A stretch of DNA of 64,000 bases, from NCBI GenBank assembly GCA_963169345.1, contig CAUJCT010000001.1, positions 37,253 through 101,252 on the forward strand. Reading direction: 5' to 3'. This document shows, in pieces, positions 38,154-48,681 of this stretch. The DNA comes from Bacteroidota bacterium. GTDB lineage: Bacteria > Bacteroidota > Bacteroidia > NS11-12g > UBA955. The position numbers and the translations under genes are program-made. The notes under the pieces are model-generated. The model saw nothing but the letters and a program-made list of their open reading frames with translations, searched no databases and had not been told where the DNA came from. Each line of letters begins with the position of its first letter. The first letter of the stretch is position 1.

Positions 38154-38591
38154 ATGAATGAGTTTACAGAAATAGCCATGTGGTTTTTGCTTTCGGGTGT
38201 GAAATATCTTTTTGCAGCCGGACCATTGCTATTAAAATCGAGCAGAGCATGGTATTTTGATATGATAATTGTTTCTGGAGGTGGTATCCTTGGTGTGTTT
38301 GTATTCACCTATCTGGGTGCAGCATTATCCAAGTATTTTGCCCAATTTCATTTATTTAAAATCAAATACAAGAAGCTAAAAAAGTTTGTTAGAATAAAAA
38401 ACAGTTATGGTTTAATTGGTATTGCAGCTATTAGTCCTGTATTAATTAGTATTCCTGTTGGATGCATTATCAGTGCTTCATTCGAACATGACAAGACAAA
38501 AATCATACGTTATCAGGTAATTTCAGTTGTTTTTTGGAGTCTTCTTTTATTTGGCTTAAAAGGCATATTCCATATTACTCTCATACATTAA
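38154..38591 (+). CDS. Small multi-TM membrane protein
   Basis: ATG 38154 (MNEFTEIAMWFLLSGVKYLFAAGPLLL...); stop overlaps the next start (TAATG). Confidence 0.7.
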   Translation: MNEFTEIAMWFLLSGVKYLFAAGPLLLKSSRAWYFDMIIVSGGGILGVFVFTYLGAALSKYFAQFHLFKIKYKKLKKFVRIKNSYGLIGIAAISPVLISIPVGCIISASFEHDKTKIIRYQVISVVFWSLLLFGLKGIFHITLIH

Positions 38592-39271
38592 TGTCAGGTA
38601 AACTCATACTGGTTCCAACACCAATTGGCAATTTAAAAGATATAACGATGCGCGCACTGGAAGCGTTGCAAACCTGCGATATCATTCTGGCAGAAGATAC
38701 CCGAAATACCGGTCAGTTGCTGAAGCATTACGAGATTGACAAACCAATGCAAAGTTATCATGCGCACAACGAGCATGATAAATATAAAGATGTATTGAAT
38801 CAGCTTGAAGCCGGCAAAAACATGTGCCTGGTTACTGATGCAGGTACTCCAGGAATATCAGACCCCGGATTTCTTGTTGTGAGAGCCTGTCTGAAAGCTG
38901 AAATAGCTGTTGAGTGTTTGCCGGGTGCTACTGCATTTGTTCCTGCTTTGGTAAAAAGTGGTTTACCAAGTGACAGATTTAGTTTTGAAGGTTTTCTTCC
39001 GGTTAAAAAAGGCCGAAAAACCAGACTGGAAGCGTTATCCAATGAAAGCAGAACTATGATATTTTATGAAAGTCCTTATAAACTGAAAGGAACACTTGAA
39101 GACTTCATTCAATATTTTGGAGAGGAAAGACAAGTCTCCGTCAGTCGTGAGATTACCAAGATGTTTGAAGAAACCATTAACGGTACATTAAAAGAAGTAT
39201 TGGCACATTTTGAAATTAAAGCACCCAAAGGAGAATTTGTAATTGTATTAGAAGGAAACAAAGATGAATAA
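38591..39271 (+). CDS. rsmI: 16S rRNA (cytidine-2'-O)-methyltransferase
   Basis: GKLILVPTPIGNLKDITMRALEAL; AEDTRNTGQLLKHY; VTDAGTPGISDPGFLVVRA. Confidence 0.95.
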   Translation: MSGKLILVPTPIGNLKDITMRALEALQTCDIILAEDTRNTGQLLKHYEIDKPMQSYHAHNEHDKYKDVLNQLEAGKNMCLVTDAGTPGISDPGFLVVRACLKAEIAVECLPGATAFVPALVKSGLPSDRFSFEGFLPVKKGRKTRLEALSNESRTMIFYESPYKLKGTLEDFIQYFGEERQVSVSREITKMFEETINGTLKEVLAHFEIKAPKGEFVIVLEGNKDE

Positions 39272-40865
39272 AATAAAGCCTGTTTATTTAAGTTTAATAT
39301 CAGCCATTATTTTGGTTGCAGGATGGCCGCCATTACCAACGGCTTTCTTACTTTTTGTAGGATTTGTTCCCATATTTATTTTAAGAGAGCAATTAAGCAG
39401 TCAATCTAAAAAACATCTGAAATTTTGGGCCTGGGTTTATCTCAGTCTATTTGTTTTCAATACCGGAACAACCTGGTGGGTTTGGAATGCCAGCGCAGGA
39501 GGTTCGATTGCAATGCTCATATTTAATAGTTTGCTGATGAGTTTGCCATTTTTGTTTTACTCCTATTTAAGAGAAAGAACACCTCAAATTGCATTAACAG
39601 GATTTGTTATTACTTATCTCGCATTCGAATACTGGCATTTTAACTGGAGTGCAGCCTGGCCATGGCTTACATTGGGAAAAGGAATGGCGAGTTTGCCAAG
39701 TTTGATTCAATGGTATGAGTACACAGGAGAACTGGGAGGAACGGCTTTGATTTTAACTGTAAATGTATGGATTGCCAATAGTATCATTAAAAACAAACTC
39801 AGTAAACTCTGGCAACCGGCTGTTTTATTTTCGGCAATGGCACTCTTTTCTTATACACTGGCTTATCTTGAATTGAGAAAAGAAAAAACATCAAAGACAA
39901 GAAGTGTTACTACCGTCATTTCTCAGCCCAATATTGACCCTTATGAAGAAAAATTCGGAGACGGAGATGGTTATCTCTATCCGGAAATTCAATTGGATTA
40001 TGCTATAGAACCAACGGAGAAGCTGCTTGACAGTACGACAGATATTTTGCTCATGCCTGAAACTGCAATTGTAGGCAATAACGATGAAGCAGATTTAAAC
40101 GACAATTTCTTATTTCAGCCATTGCGTCAAATGACACAAAATTCGAAACTATGTGTAATAGCAGGAGCCGAAACATTTGGAGTATATAAAAGCAAACAAC
40201 GACCGACTTCAACTGCACGTTACGATTCTTTTGATGGCAGATGGTTTGACTATTTTAACACAGCCATCAACATTAAAAACGGAGATGTGGCAGAGAAATA
40301 TCACAAATCGAAGCTGGTACCCGGAGTTGAGAAGATGCCCTTCCCTATTTTAGAAAAACTTAGTATCAATTTAGGTGGCACTTCGGGTAGTTTGGGTATT
40401 AGCGACCGAGCTGTTAATTTTCAATTAAACAATGGAGCCAAAGTTGCCCCATTGATTTGTTATGAATCGGTATTTGGGGATTATGCCTGCGAATATGTTA
40501 GAGACGGGGCTCAATTACTCTCTGTAGTTACAAACGACGGCTGGTGGGGAGAAACGCCGGGTTACAGACAGCATTTGCTATATGGTGCCATCAGATGTAT
40601 TGAAACCAGAAGGGATATGATAAGAAGTGCGAATACCGGTGTATCAGCATATATCAATAAATTCGGCAGCATACTTCATCAGACAAAATACAATGAAAGG
40701 ATTGCGTTTAAGTGCCAGGCAAAACTTTATACAGATCAAACTTTCTACGTGAGGTATGGCAATATCATTGGCCTGTTGTCGTACCTGGGTTTTGTGATTG
40801 TATTTGTCTATTACTTTTACAAAAAAATAAGGAGTCGGAAGCTCGACGATCAACCAATCAGTTAA
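39264..40865 (+). CDS. lnt: Apolipoprotein N-acyltransferase
   Basis: Multi-TM N-terminus plus nitrilase domain: LLMPETAIVGN, YHKSKLVPGVEKMPF, PLICYESVFG, VTNDGWWGETPGYRQHL. Confidence 0.93.
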   Translation: MNKIKPVYLSLISAIILVAGWPPLPTAFLLFVGFVPIFILREQLSSQSKKHLKFWAWVYLSLFVFNTGTTWWVWNASAGGSIAMLIFNSLLMSLPFLFYSYLRERTPQIALTGFVITYLAFEYWHFNWSAAWPWLTLGKGMASLPSLIQWYEYTGELGGTALILTVNVWIANSIIKNKLSKLWQPAVLFSAMALFSYTLAYLELRKEKTSKTRSVTTVISQPNIDPYEEKFGDGDGYLYPEIQLDYAIEPTEKLLDSTTDILLMPETAIVGNNDEADLNDNFLFQPLRQMTQNSKLCVIAGAETFGVYKSKQRPTSTARYDSFDGRWFDYFNTAINIKNGDVAEKYHKSKLVPGVEKMPFPILEKLSINLGGTSGSLGISDRAVNFQLNNGAKVAPLICYESVFGDYACEYVRDGAQLLSVVTNDGWWGETPGYRQHLLYGAIRCIETRRDMIRSANTGVSAYINKFGSILHQTKYNERIAFKCQAKLYTDQTFYVRYGNIIGLLSYLGFVIVFVYYFYKKIRSRKLDDQPIS

Positions 40866-41160
40866 TTAACTCTGCTGCATTTTTTGCAAATATTGCCCAA
40901 ACACTTGCATGTTGAAAGGGTAATTGCACCCAGGCTTTCATAGGTCTTTTTTTACCAGAGGGGTCAAACAATTGAGCTCCTTCAAGAAGCATAGCATTAG
41001 TGTGGGCGGCTCCGTCTAACTTAAACACCATTTCATTCTGAAAAAAACAAATAAACGCTTTGCCATTGAGTTTAAAGCAAGGTTTACCAAACATTTGACT
41101 TTGCACAGCATTGGGGATGTTGTTACCAATTTCAAGATACAATTTTTCAGCAGCAGACAT
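40858..41160 (-). CDS. TfoX/Sxy N-terminal-like small protein
   Basis: QSQMFGKPCFKLNGKAFICFFQNEMVFKLDG. Confidence 0.6.
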   Translation of the reverse strand: MSAAEKLYLEIGNNIPNAVQSQMFGKPCFKLNGKAFICFFQNEMVFKLDGAAHTNAMLLEGAQLFDPSGKKRPMKAWVQLPFQHASVWAIFAKNAAELIN

Positions 41161-41265
41161 AGGGCAAAAATAGTTACTTTTTTGAATGCAAAAATTTGTG
41201 AATTGAATGGGAGCTATTGGATGGAGAGAGTAAAAGTAATTTGACAGATAAAATATTTACTCTCC

Positions 41266-42246
41266 TCAGCGCCTAAATTTATCTCTGTACTCAGCAGGTG
41301 ATATTCCGCAGTATTTCTTAAACACTTCTCTGAAAGCTTTTGGATCGGTATAACCAACTTCGTACATGATTTCAGATACATTTTTATGACCCAGTTCCAT
41401 TTGCTTCTTAGCTGCCTCTACACGGATGCGCTGAATATATTCTACTATAGTATTGCTGGTCGCTTTCTTAAATCTTCTCTCAAATGTTCGTCTTCCAATG
41501 GCATACTTTTCAGATAAATCATCTATCCCCAGCTTCAATTGATAATTGTCTTCCAAAAAACACTGAACTTCCAAAATCAGTTCATCACCGTGTAATTTCT
41601 GCCACTTGAATATACTGAACGGCAATTGAGAAGCTTTCGCTGTATCGAGTAAAAAAAACTTAGAGGCCATAATAGCCATTTCCTTAGTGGTATATTTTTC
41701 TACCAGGTAAAGCAATAAATTCCAGTAAGAAGAGGCGCCTCCGCTCGAATAGATGCCATTTTGTTCGGTAATAACCCTATCGTCACTTAAGAGTACATTG
41801 GGATATTGCTGTTTAAAATCGTTGACAAACAACCAATGTGTTGAACAGGTTTTTCCATCGAGCAATCCGGTTGATGCTAACAAAAAAGCCCCGACACACA
41901 GACTAGCTACTTCAGCTCCATTATTGTATTGCTTAACAATCCAATCCTTATATACTTCATTTAATTTTACCGATTGAGCCATATTAACTGTAATAGCCGG
42001 AACAATAATCAAATCTGTTTTTGAAACCTCACTTAATAATTTTTCGGGCTTAATAACTACTGAACCTCCATTTAATACGACTTCGGGGCTATGTCCAACC
42101 AGATTCACTTTGAAAAAAGGCTGATGACCGGCTGACTTATAAAACTCGTTTACAGCATTGAACATGTACGATGGATCAACGATAGCTGCTGGAACTGCAG
42201 TTTCAGGAACCAGAATGGAAACATGCTTCATCTTACAAATTAACAC
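41266..42246 (-). CDS. GlxA family transcriptional regulator (DJ-1/PfpI + AraC HTH)
   Basis: SLCVGAFLLASTGLLDGKTCSTHW; C-terminal VSEIMYEVGYTDPKAFREVFKKYCGISPAEYR. Confidence 0.9.
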   Translation of the reverse strand: MLICKMKHVSILVPETAVPAAIVDPSYMFNAVNEFYKSAGHQPFFKVNLVGHSPEVVLNGGSVVIKPEKLLSEVSKTDLIIVPAITVNMAQSVKLNEVYKDWIVKQYNNGAEVASLCVGAFLLASTGLLDGKTCSTHWLFVNDFKQQYPNVLLSDDRVITEQNGIYSSGGASSYWNLLLYLVEKYTTKEMAIMASKFFLLDTAKASQLPFSIFKWQKLHGDELILEVQCFLEDNYQLKLGIDDLSEKYAIGRRTFERRFKKATSNTIVEYIQRIRVEAAKKQMELGHKNVSEIMYEVGYTDPKAFREVFKKYCGISPAEYRDKFRR

Positions 42247-42325
42247 AATAAACCTGTCGCAAACAACCCTCTGAAATGTCGTTTTTCATTCGGTGTATTC
42301 ATTTGCAATATCCTAAATTTGATTC

Positions 42326-42739
42326 ATGAATTCATACGACTTTCAACTCGAATCGCCATTGATATGCTATTATGTGAGAGCACAAAACTTTCCAGCAGAT
42401 GCAAAAGCCAGTCATGTTGCTTTGCATGCGCAAGTGTCTTATAGTAACGAGAGACAATATTTTGGATTCTCGAAGTTTAAAAAAGATGGGAGTTTAGAAT
42501 ATCTGGCAGCCTGCACGGAACTATTTGATGGTGAATTAAGCAACACAAGATTAGAAAGAATTGCAATTCCATCCGGACTGTATTTATGTACTGAGCTCGA
42601 AAATTACATGGAACAAATTGATAAAATCGGGGTGTTATTTGCTGAATTGGTTAAAGATACTCGATTTGATGCAGAAGCCTGGGCGATAGAATGGTATAAG
42701 CAGCAAGTATGTGTTTGTATGGTGCCATTAAAAAGTTGA
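42326..42739 (+). CDS. GyrI-like small-molecule-binding domain protein (tentative)
   Basis: Length and pattern resemble GyrI/effector-binding proteins; divergent from the GlxA regulator. Confidence 0.45.
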   Translation: MNSYDFQLESPLICYYVRAQNFPADAKASHVALHAQVSYSNERQYFGFSKFKKDGSLEYLAACTELFDGELSNTRLERIAIPSGLYLCTELENYMEQIDKIGVLFAELVKDTRFDAEAWAIEWYKQQVCVCMVPLKS

Positions 42740-42787
42740 TGAAAACACTTTCCTGAATCATTAATAAAGTTTAAAATTGTAAAGATT

Positions 42788-43171
42788 ATGGCGATGAACA
42801 ATGCAGATATAAAAAGTATAGATGATTATATTGCTTTATGGCCTAAGCAACAGCAAAAGATTTTAAAGGAAATCAGGGCATGTATAAAAACAATTGTTCC
42901 TGAAGCAGAAGAAACCATCAGTTACCAGATGCCAACATATAAATTGGACGGACTCTTGATGCATTTTGCTGTATTTAAAGAACATTACAGTTTATTTCCG
43001 GGGCCTGAACCAATTGAATATTTTGCAACAGATTTAAAATCTTATGAGACTTCAAAAGGTACTATTAAGATACCCATGGAAACAGCAGTACCTGTTCAAT
43101 TAATTGAAAAAATCGTGCTGCATAATTTGGAAAAAAACAGACTAAAGAAATCACTTAGCAAGAAAAAGTAA
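42788..43171 (+). CDS. DUF1801/YdhG-like protein
   Basis: IDDYIALWPKQQQKILKEIRACIKTIVPEAEETISYQMPTYKLDGLLMHFAVFKEHYSLFPG. Confidence 0.9.
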   Translation: MAMNNADIKSIDDYIALWPKQQQKILKEIRACIKTIVPEAEETISYQMPTYKLDGLLMHFAVFKEHYSLFPGPEPIEYFATDLKSYETSKGTIKIPMETAVPVQLIEKIVLHNLEKNRLKKSLSKKK

Positions 43172-43173
43172 TT

Positions 43174-43782
43174 ATGGGATTTTTAGACGCAATAAAGAAA
43201 GCCGCCATGGCATTACTGGGTACCGGCAGTAGTTATACTGCTGATGATTATCTGGAACATATAAAAAGTATTCCAACACTTAAATCTTTAACTCCAGAGG
43301 TGATTGATCAAACAGAGGAAGATGATTTTGGAGTACTTATATACAATCACGTATTTGCACTTGCAGAGGCAGACTCAAACGAAGCTTTCAACCGCAATCT
43401 GACCAAATTAAACGAACCGAGAAAAACTGCCTATATCCTATCTACTGTTTGTGATCAGTTTGTAACAGACATTGATGAAATTGTGGCTGAACATTTTTCA
43501 CTGTTACCGGATTTCCCAAGGACTATGGAGATTGTCAACTGTCCGAGTTTAAAAAGATACTACGAGCAGGTTATTGATTTCATATCTACCAATTACAATG
43601 GTCAATTGCCATTTGACAACAATCCTGAAAATGATTTTGAATCGACACCGGAATATCAATCATTTTCGAAAGCAATGGCACCATTCAACAAAGCGTTTCA
43701 AGATATTTTAGAAGCAGAGAATATCGACAATTATCAAATATTTGTTCGATATGTGAAAGAGAATAAGCACCGCTTTGCTTAA
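43174..43782 (+). CDS. Hypothetical protein
   Basis: Long ORF immediately downstream of 42788..43171. Confidence 0.65.
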   Translation: MGFLDAIKKAAMALLGTGSSYTADDYLEHIKSIPTLKSLTPEVIDQTEEDDFGVLIYNHVFALAEADSNEAFNRNLTKLNEPRKTAYILSTVCDQFVTDIDEIVAEHFSLLPDFPRTMEIVNCPSLKRYYEQVIDFISTNYNGQLPFDNNPENDFESTPEYQSFSKAMAPFNKAFQDILEAENIDNYQIFVRYVKENKHRFA

Positions 43783-45038
43783 TCCAGAATCACAATTTTT
43801 TCCATTCTGATTTCCTTATTGGTTTCATCATAAACCCGAAGAAAATAAGTACCCGGACATAAATCAAATTGTATTTCACATTCACCGGAAGGGACTGTAA
43901 AATCCTTGAGGTGTCGACCAGACAGGTCAAACAATTGGGCTGAATATACTTCAACATTATAATTAAAAATCCTCATGTAACCTAAGTTTGGATTTGGTCC
44001 GATTAACAATGGGATATATCCTGCAATTTGAGTAGAATTGATTTGAGTGGTATAAAGATGGATTCTCAGTTCGAGCAGAGTTCTTCGCATCAATTCTATT
44101 TGCTTAATTGTAAAACTCGACCGACAGGCATCATCCGAATAGTCCATGAAATTTTCGAGCATATCAGGCATATCGAGATGGGTTTCTATACAAGTATTCA
44201 GAGAATAATCACAAGTAAAATAATTTTGACCATTGACCATTGGTGTATCATCAAGGCCATCATCATATTTGCAAGAATCAGCTAAAACAACTTGTGGATC
44301 GCCTGAAACATGTCGTAAGCCAAGGTAATGACCCACTTCATGTGATAAAGTAGAACTATAATATTGATTAATAAGCAAAGAATAATTAATTACAATACCA
44401 TCCGTTAAGCTATCTCCCCAGTATTCGCTATTCCAGTTACCTGCACCCGGAGGCGCTGTTGCAAATCCGCCGAGATAGACCTGACCATCACTAGCTGCCA
44501 AATTGCATATCCAAATGTTCAGATACTTTTTAGTATTCCATGCATTAAATCCTTCAAGAGAATCAAACTTCATTGTATGTCTTGAAGCATAAGGAGCAGA
44601 TAATTTTGTACCAAAGGTTTTACTGGATTTTCTAATCTCATAACCCAGACTGGGATTGCCTTGTGGATCTTCATCTGCCAGATAAAATTCAATTTTAGTA
44701 TCCCCTACTCTGTTTCTGAAAATTGATCTCATAGATGCTGTATCTGCATTTCTTCTTCTGAAATCTTTATTGATTTCGTTTAATGCCCAGAAAATATTAT
44801 CTGGACTAACGCCCTTTGCGGTACCTGTTGGATTAATAACATGAAAGACTACAGGTATTCTATAAATTGTATCGTAAGTATAGGCGCTGCGTTTAGATGT
44901 ATTGCTGATTTCCAGACAAACCTTTTGATACCAGGCGTCGAAACCCGGTAAAATAGAGTTTCTGTCGTAACCACAAGACTGCGCTGTTAAATAACAGTAA
45001 AAAGCAAATGCACAGTTCAGCAGTACGACCCTTTTCAT
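43779..45038 (-). CDS. M43 (pappalysin-like) zinc metalloprotease with T9SS-type C-terminal domain
   Basis: LSHEVGHYLGLRH; MPDMLENFMDYSDDACRSSFTIKQIELM; C-terminal sorting-like FDLCPGTYFLRVYDE. Confidence 0.9.
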   Translation of the reverse strand: MKRVVLLNCAFAFYCYLTAQSCGYDRNSILPGFDAWYQKVCLEISNTSKRSAYTYDTIYRIPVVFHVINPTGTAKGVSPDNIFWALNEINKDFRRRNADTASMRSIFRNRVGDTKIEFYLADEDPQGNPSLGYEIRKSSKTFGTKLSAPYASRHTMKFDSLEGFNAWNTKKYLNIWICNLAASDGQVYLGGFATAPPGAGNWNSEYWGDSLTDGIVINYSLLINQYYSSTLSHEVGHYLGLRHVSGDPQVVLADSCKYDDGLDDTPMVNGQNYFTCDYSLNTCIETHLDMPDMLENFMDYSDDACRSSFTIKQIELMRRTLLELRIHLYTTQINSTQIAGYIPLLIGPNPNLGYMRIFNYNVEVYSAQLFDLSGRHLKDFTVPSGECEIQFDLCPGTYFLRVYDETNKEIRMEKIVILD

Positions 45039-45148
45039 AGTTATACGAAAATACTCTTTTTAAAGATACGATGCACTTATAATTATATAAAAGTGAATTC
45101 GAATTTTGCGCTAAGGGCTTTTCTATATAACTGTCAAAAGCAATCAAA

Positions 45149-45703
45149 TTAGAATTTAAACCCTATATGCACGGTTGGAAAAATACTCCACTTCGCCTGT
45201 TTATAGCCCGTGTTTTCAAATTGAACTGAATTTAACTTATTATTATAATCTAAGCTTGCCCATGGAGTCAGATAAAGACCTTTGGGAAATAATGAATCAG
45301 ACTTTTTAAAAGGAAACCATCTGTAACCTGCATGAATTCCAATACTTCCAACTTTAGATACGGCAGTTTCACCGGATTGAACATGACATATTTTATTCTC
45401 GACATAACCCATTCCGATTCCTGCAAACACAGTTTCTTTTGCATTAACAAGACGATTGAATTTCAAACCTAATCCAGATGAATAAATAGAGTATCCATCA
45501 TTAGGTCCATATCCCTTAGGTTGTTCTATAGCAAATACACCAAGATCAGTTCTCCATTTTTGTTTTACATAAATTAAATGCAGTGAATACCCTTTTAAGG
45601 CATAAGCAATTGGATCCACTTCAAGTTCAATGCGCTGATTTTTCTGAGCAAACGCTTCCCCGGTCATCATCAAACTGATGATTAAAATTATCAAATGTTT
45701 CAT
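45149..45703 (-). CDS. Hypothetical outer-membrane beta-barrel-like protein
   Basis: Signal peptide and C-terminal HIGFKF. Confidence 0.65.
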   Translation of the reverse strand: MKHLIILIISLMMTGEAFAQKNQRIELEVDPIAYALKGYSLHLIYVKQKWRTDLGVFAIEQPKGYGPNDGYSIYSSGLGLKFNRLVNAKETVFAGIGMGYVENKICHVQSGETAVSKVGSIGIHAGYRWFPFKKSDSLFPKGLYLTPWASLDYNNKLNSVQFENTGYKQAKWSIFPTVHIGFKF

Positions 45704-45716
45704 TTAAATTAATTAA

Positions 45717-46154
45717 TTATTTTTCTGCAAGTCGTTTGATGGCCTGATTCATCAGAATGAATTTCTCCTTAGTTTCTTCACCAATTTTTTTAAATATAAT
45801 ACCTGCCAAAATCCCTTTAAATCTTTCGCCATGAGACAATTTAACGAATCCTTCACCGGCATATTCAATTTTAAAATAGTGATTCCCATCAAATATACCA
45901 GGCATCCACAAGTGCCCCAGCCAGTCGAAATACTGATGTTCTATGACGGTCTTAACAGTTGGTTTAAATGTGATTGTACCTTTGCCATTTTTCATCACAT
46001 TGATCAGCTTTTCACCCACTGCAATTTTGCCGGTCATGCTCACTATGAAAGGATTCCAGTCTTTGTAATTTGCAGTATCCGTTAAAATATTCCAAACGGT
46101 TTGTTTATCAGATTGAATGATAATTTCAGTATGTATTTCCAGTTGTTTTTTCAT
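45717..46154 (-). CDS. SRPBCC domain protein
   Basis: DKQTVWNILTDTANYKDWNPFIVSMTGKIAVGEKL. Confidence 0.88.
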   Translation of the reverse strand: MKKQLEIHTEIIIQSDKQTVWNILTDTANYKDWNPFIVSMTGKIAVGEKLINVMKNGKGTITFKPTVKTVIEHQYFDWLGHLWMPGIFDGNHYFKIEYAGEGFVKLSHGERFKGILAGIIFKKIGEETKEKFILMNQAIKRLAEK

Positions 46155-46199
46155 GATGCAAAACTAGAATCATCTGTTGAATCAAAACGTTAACAATTG

Positions 46200-46781
46200 T
46201 TAAGATTTTTCATCTTTCAGTCTTTTTCTGATTCTGCTCAATGATACATGGGTGATCCCCAGATATGATGCTATGATATGCTGAGGCACTCTTTGCAACA
46301 AGTCTTTATTCTGCATTTCAAATTTCCTGTAGCGTTCTTCAGGACTATCTAAAATGAAAGAAGACAGGATCATTTGTGAATTAATAAACCTCTGCTCGGC
46401 GACTTTCCTTGTCAGTACATTCACTTTTGGCACCGTTTCATAAAGCATTTCCATTTTCTCTTTTGTTATGACCAATATTTCGCTGTCCTCGAGAGTTTCC
46501 AATGTTTGAATGCTTGGCGTTTGTCTGAGAAAGCTATCATAACTCGACCCAAATAAATTTTCTTTAAAAATAAATCCAGTGATTTCCTCGCCATCTTTAG
46601 TGTAATACAGTCGAATCAGACCTTTTAAAACGAAGTACAGTTCATTTGCAATCTTTCCTTCTTCAACCAGTTTATATTTTTTAGGAACTTGCCGAAACAC
46701 AAATTGACTTTCGACCATATCCAGTTCCTTTTCAGTAAAAGGCACAATTTGGCTGAGTAATTGTCTAAATGCTGGATACAT
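46200..46781 (-). CDS. Crp/Fnr family transcriptional regulator
   Basis: cNMP-binding segment and C-terminal HTH (VPQHIIASYLGITHVSLSRIRKRL). Confidence 0.9.
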   Translation of the reverse strand: MYPAFRQLLSQIVPFTEKELDMVESQFVFRQVPKKYKLVEEGKIANELYFVLKGLIRLYYTKDGEEITGFIFKENLFGSSYDSFLRQTPSIQTLETLEDSEILVITKEKMEMLYETVPKVNVLTRKVAEQRFINSQMILSSFILDSPEERYRKFEMQNKDLLQRVPQHIIASYLGITHVSLSRIRKRLKDEKS

Positions 46782-46811
46782 TGAAACAAATTAAATATAA
46801 AAAAATCAAAA

Positions 46812-47213
46812 TTAAAGTATCGGCTGAGCAAAAGCAATGATGTGTCCGTCAGGATCAGCAAAATAACAGACCTTATCTCCCCAATCTCTATCCTCAAGCG
46901 GACTAATCAATTGCGCGCCCATTGCCCGAGCATGCTGGTATTCGGATTCTATATCATCCACCAGACAATACAATTCACAGCGAGGAATTCCATTTCCAAT
47001 AGCAGGATGAGGTAAATGCTCTGAAAGTATTTTCGCCATCCCATCATTCGTCATAAGACCGAGTTTAAGTCCGGAGGACAATACAAATTCTGTCATTCCC
47101 GGAACATTTAAAACAGGTTCCATTCTAAACAGTTTAGAATAAAACTCTGTGCTTCTGTTCTGAATCTGCACATATAAAATGCACAAAGCAGAATGGATTT
47201 GAATGGCTTTCAT
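46812..47213 (-). CDS. VOC family (glyoxalase/bleomycin-resistance-like) protein
   Basis: FYSKLFRMEPVLNVPGMTEFVLSSG; WGDKVCYFADPDGHIIAFAQP. Confidence 0.9.
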   Translation of the reverse strand: MKAIQIHSALCILYVQIQNRSTEFYSKLFRMEPVLNVPGMTEFVLSSGLKLGLMTNDGMAKILSEHLPHPAIGNGIPRCELYCLVDDIESEYQHARAMGAQLISPLEDRDWGDKVCYFADPDGHIIAFAQPIL

Positions 47214-47253
47214 TGTGTCATACAGATTTAAACCTATTCGGTTTTAACCATTA

Positions 47254-48486
47254 TCAGAGTTCTATTTCAACCTGATTTCTGAGCAAATCATCAATGGTTT
47301 CACGTTTTCTTATCAGATGCGCTTTGCCATTATAGATAAAGACTTCTGCAGGACGGAAACGCGAGTTATAGTTGGATGACATACTGAAACCATAGGCACC
47401 GGCATTGTGGAAAGCCAGTATATCACCTTCTCTTACTTCATTGAGTTTGCGGTCCCATCCAAAAGTATCGGTTTCACATATATAACCCACAACTGCATAA
47501 ATTCTCTCAATACCTCCCGGGTTGCTTAAATTGGTAATTTTGTGATAAGCATCGTACAACATAGGACGAATCAGGTGATTCAATCCGCTGTCGACACCGG
47601 CAAACATAGTACTGGTGGTTTGTTTCACCACATTGGTCTTTACCAGGAAATAACCAGATTCACTGACTAAAAATTTACCTGGTTCAAACCACAATTCAAG
47701 TTCACGCCCGTATTGCTTGCAAAAATCTTTAAATCTTTCTGCTATTTTACTTCCAATATCATTGATATCAGTAGTTACATCGGCTTCTTTATAACCAACT
47801 TTAAAGCCACTGCCAAAATCCATATAGCGCAAATCCTTGAAATCCTGAGCAGCTTCAAAGAGCAATTCAGCTCCGCGAATAAATACTTCAGCATCCAGGA
47901 TATCGCTGCCGGTATGCATGTGCAAGCCTTCAACATTGATATCGTATAGTTTTACAACACGTGCTACATGACGCAACTGGTAATAAGAAATTCCAAATTT
48001 TGAGTCGATATGACCGGTAGAAATTTTGTGGTTACCACCTGCTAAAATATGAGGATTTACGCGAATGCAAACTGGAATACTCTTACCGTATTTTGCTCCA
48101 AATTGTTCCAGTATAGAGATGTTGTCAATATTGATTTTGACACCCTCTTTAACTGCCATATCAATTTCTTCCATGCTAACACCATTAGGTGTATATAGTA
48201 TTTGCGAAGGTTCGAAGCCAGCTTTTAGTCCAAGCCAAACTTCCTGAATAGACACTGCATCCAAACCTGCACCGAGTTTCTTCATGTACTTGAGAACAGT
48301 CAGGTTAGAAAGCGCCTTACAAGCGTAATGCAAACCTAATTTAACACCAGGAAAGGCATTGTTGAGCCTTTCGTACTGTTCGCGCATCTTATCTGCACTG
48401 TAGACATAAAGAGGCGAACCAAATTCTTCGACGGTATTCAAAACATCTACGCCGTCTAATTGGTATCTTCCGTTAATCAATTCCAT
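47254..48486 (-). CDS. lysA: Diaminopimelate decarboxylase
   Basis: FGSPLYVYSADKMREQY; GLHYACKALSN; GLHMHTGSDI; CETDTFGWDRKL; GAYGFSMSSNYNSRFRPAEV. Confidence 0.93.
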   Translation of the reverse strand: MELINGRYQLDGVDVLNTVEEFGSPLYVYSADKMREQYERLNNAFPGVKLGLHYACKALSNLTVLKYMKKLGAGLDAVSIQEVWLGLKAGFEPSQILYTPNGVSMEEIDMAVKEGVKINIDNISILEQFGAKYGKSIPVCIRVNPHILAGGNHKISTGHIDSKFGISYYQLRHVARVVKLYDINVEGLHMHTGSDILDAEVFIRGAELLFEAAQDFKDLRYMDFGSGFKVGYKEADVTTDINDIGSKIAERFKDFCKQYGRELELWFEPGKFLVSESGYFLVKTNVVKQTTSTMFAGVDSGLNHLIRPMLYDAYHKITNLSNPGGIERIYAVVGYICETDTFGWDRKLNEVREGDILAFHNAGAYGFSMSSNYNSRFRPAEVFIYNGKAHLIRKRETIDDLLRNQVEIEL

Positions 48487-48601
48487 GATGTCGCGAAAAT
48501 AAAGAATTAAAGTGAAAGAAATTAAAATGTTGAGTCGTTGAGAGGTTAAGTCGTTAAGGCGTTAAGATTATCGAAAATCTTTAAGCTTTCCTTTATCTCA
48601 G

Positions 48602-48615
48602 ACCCAGAGGGACAA
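48602..48615 (+). repeat. Solitary copy of the CCC-NNN-GGGAC hairpin unit
   Basis: GACCCAGAGGGACAACAGTTTCATAGAAATAAACAA matches the units of the 34.66-kb array. Confidence 0.75.
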
Positions 48616-48681
48616 CAGTTTCATAGAAATAAACAAACGGAATAAATCACACCAAACAACAAATTTGTCCCATTCCGCGCC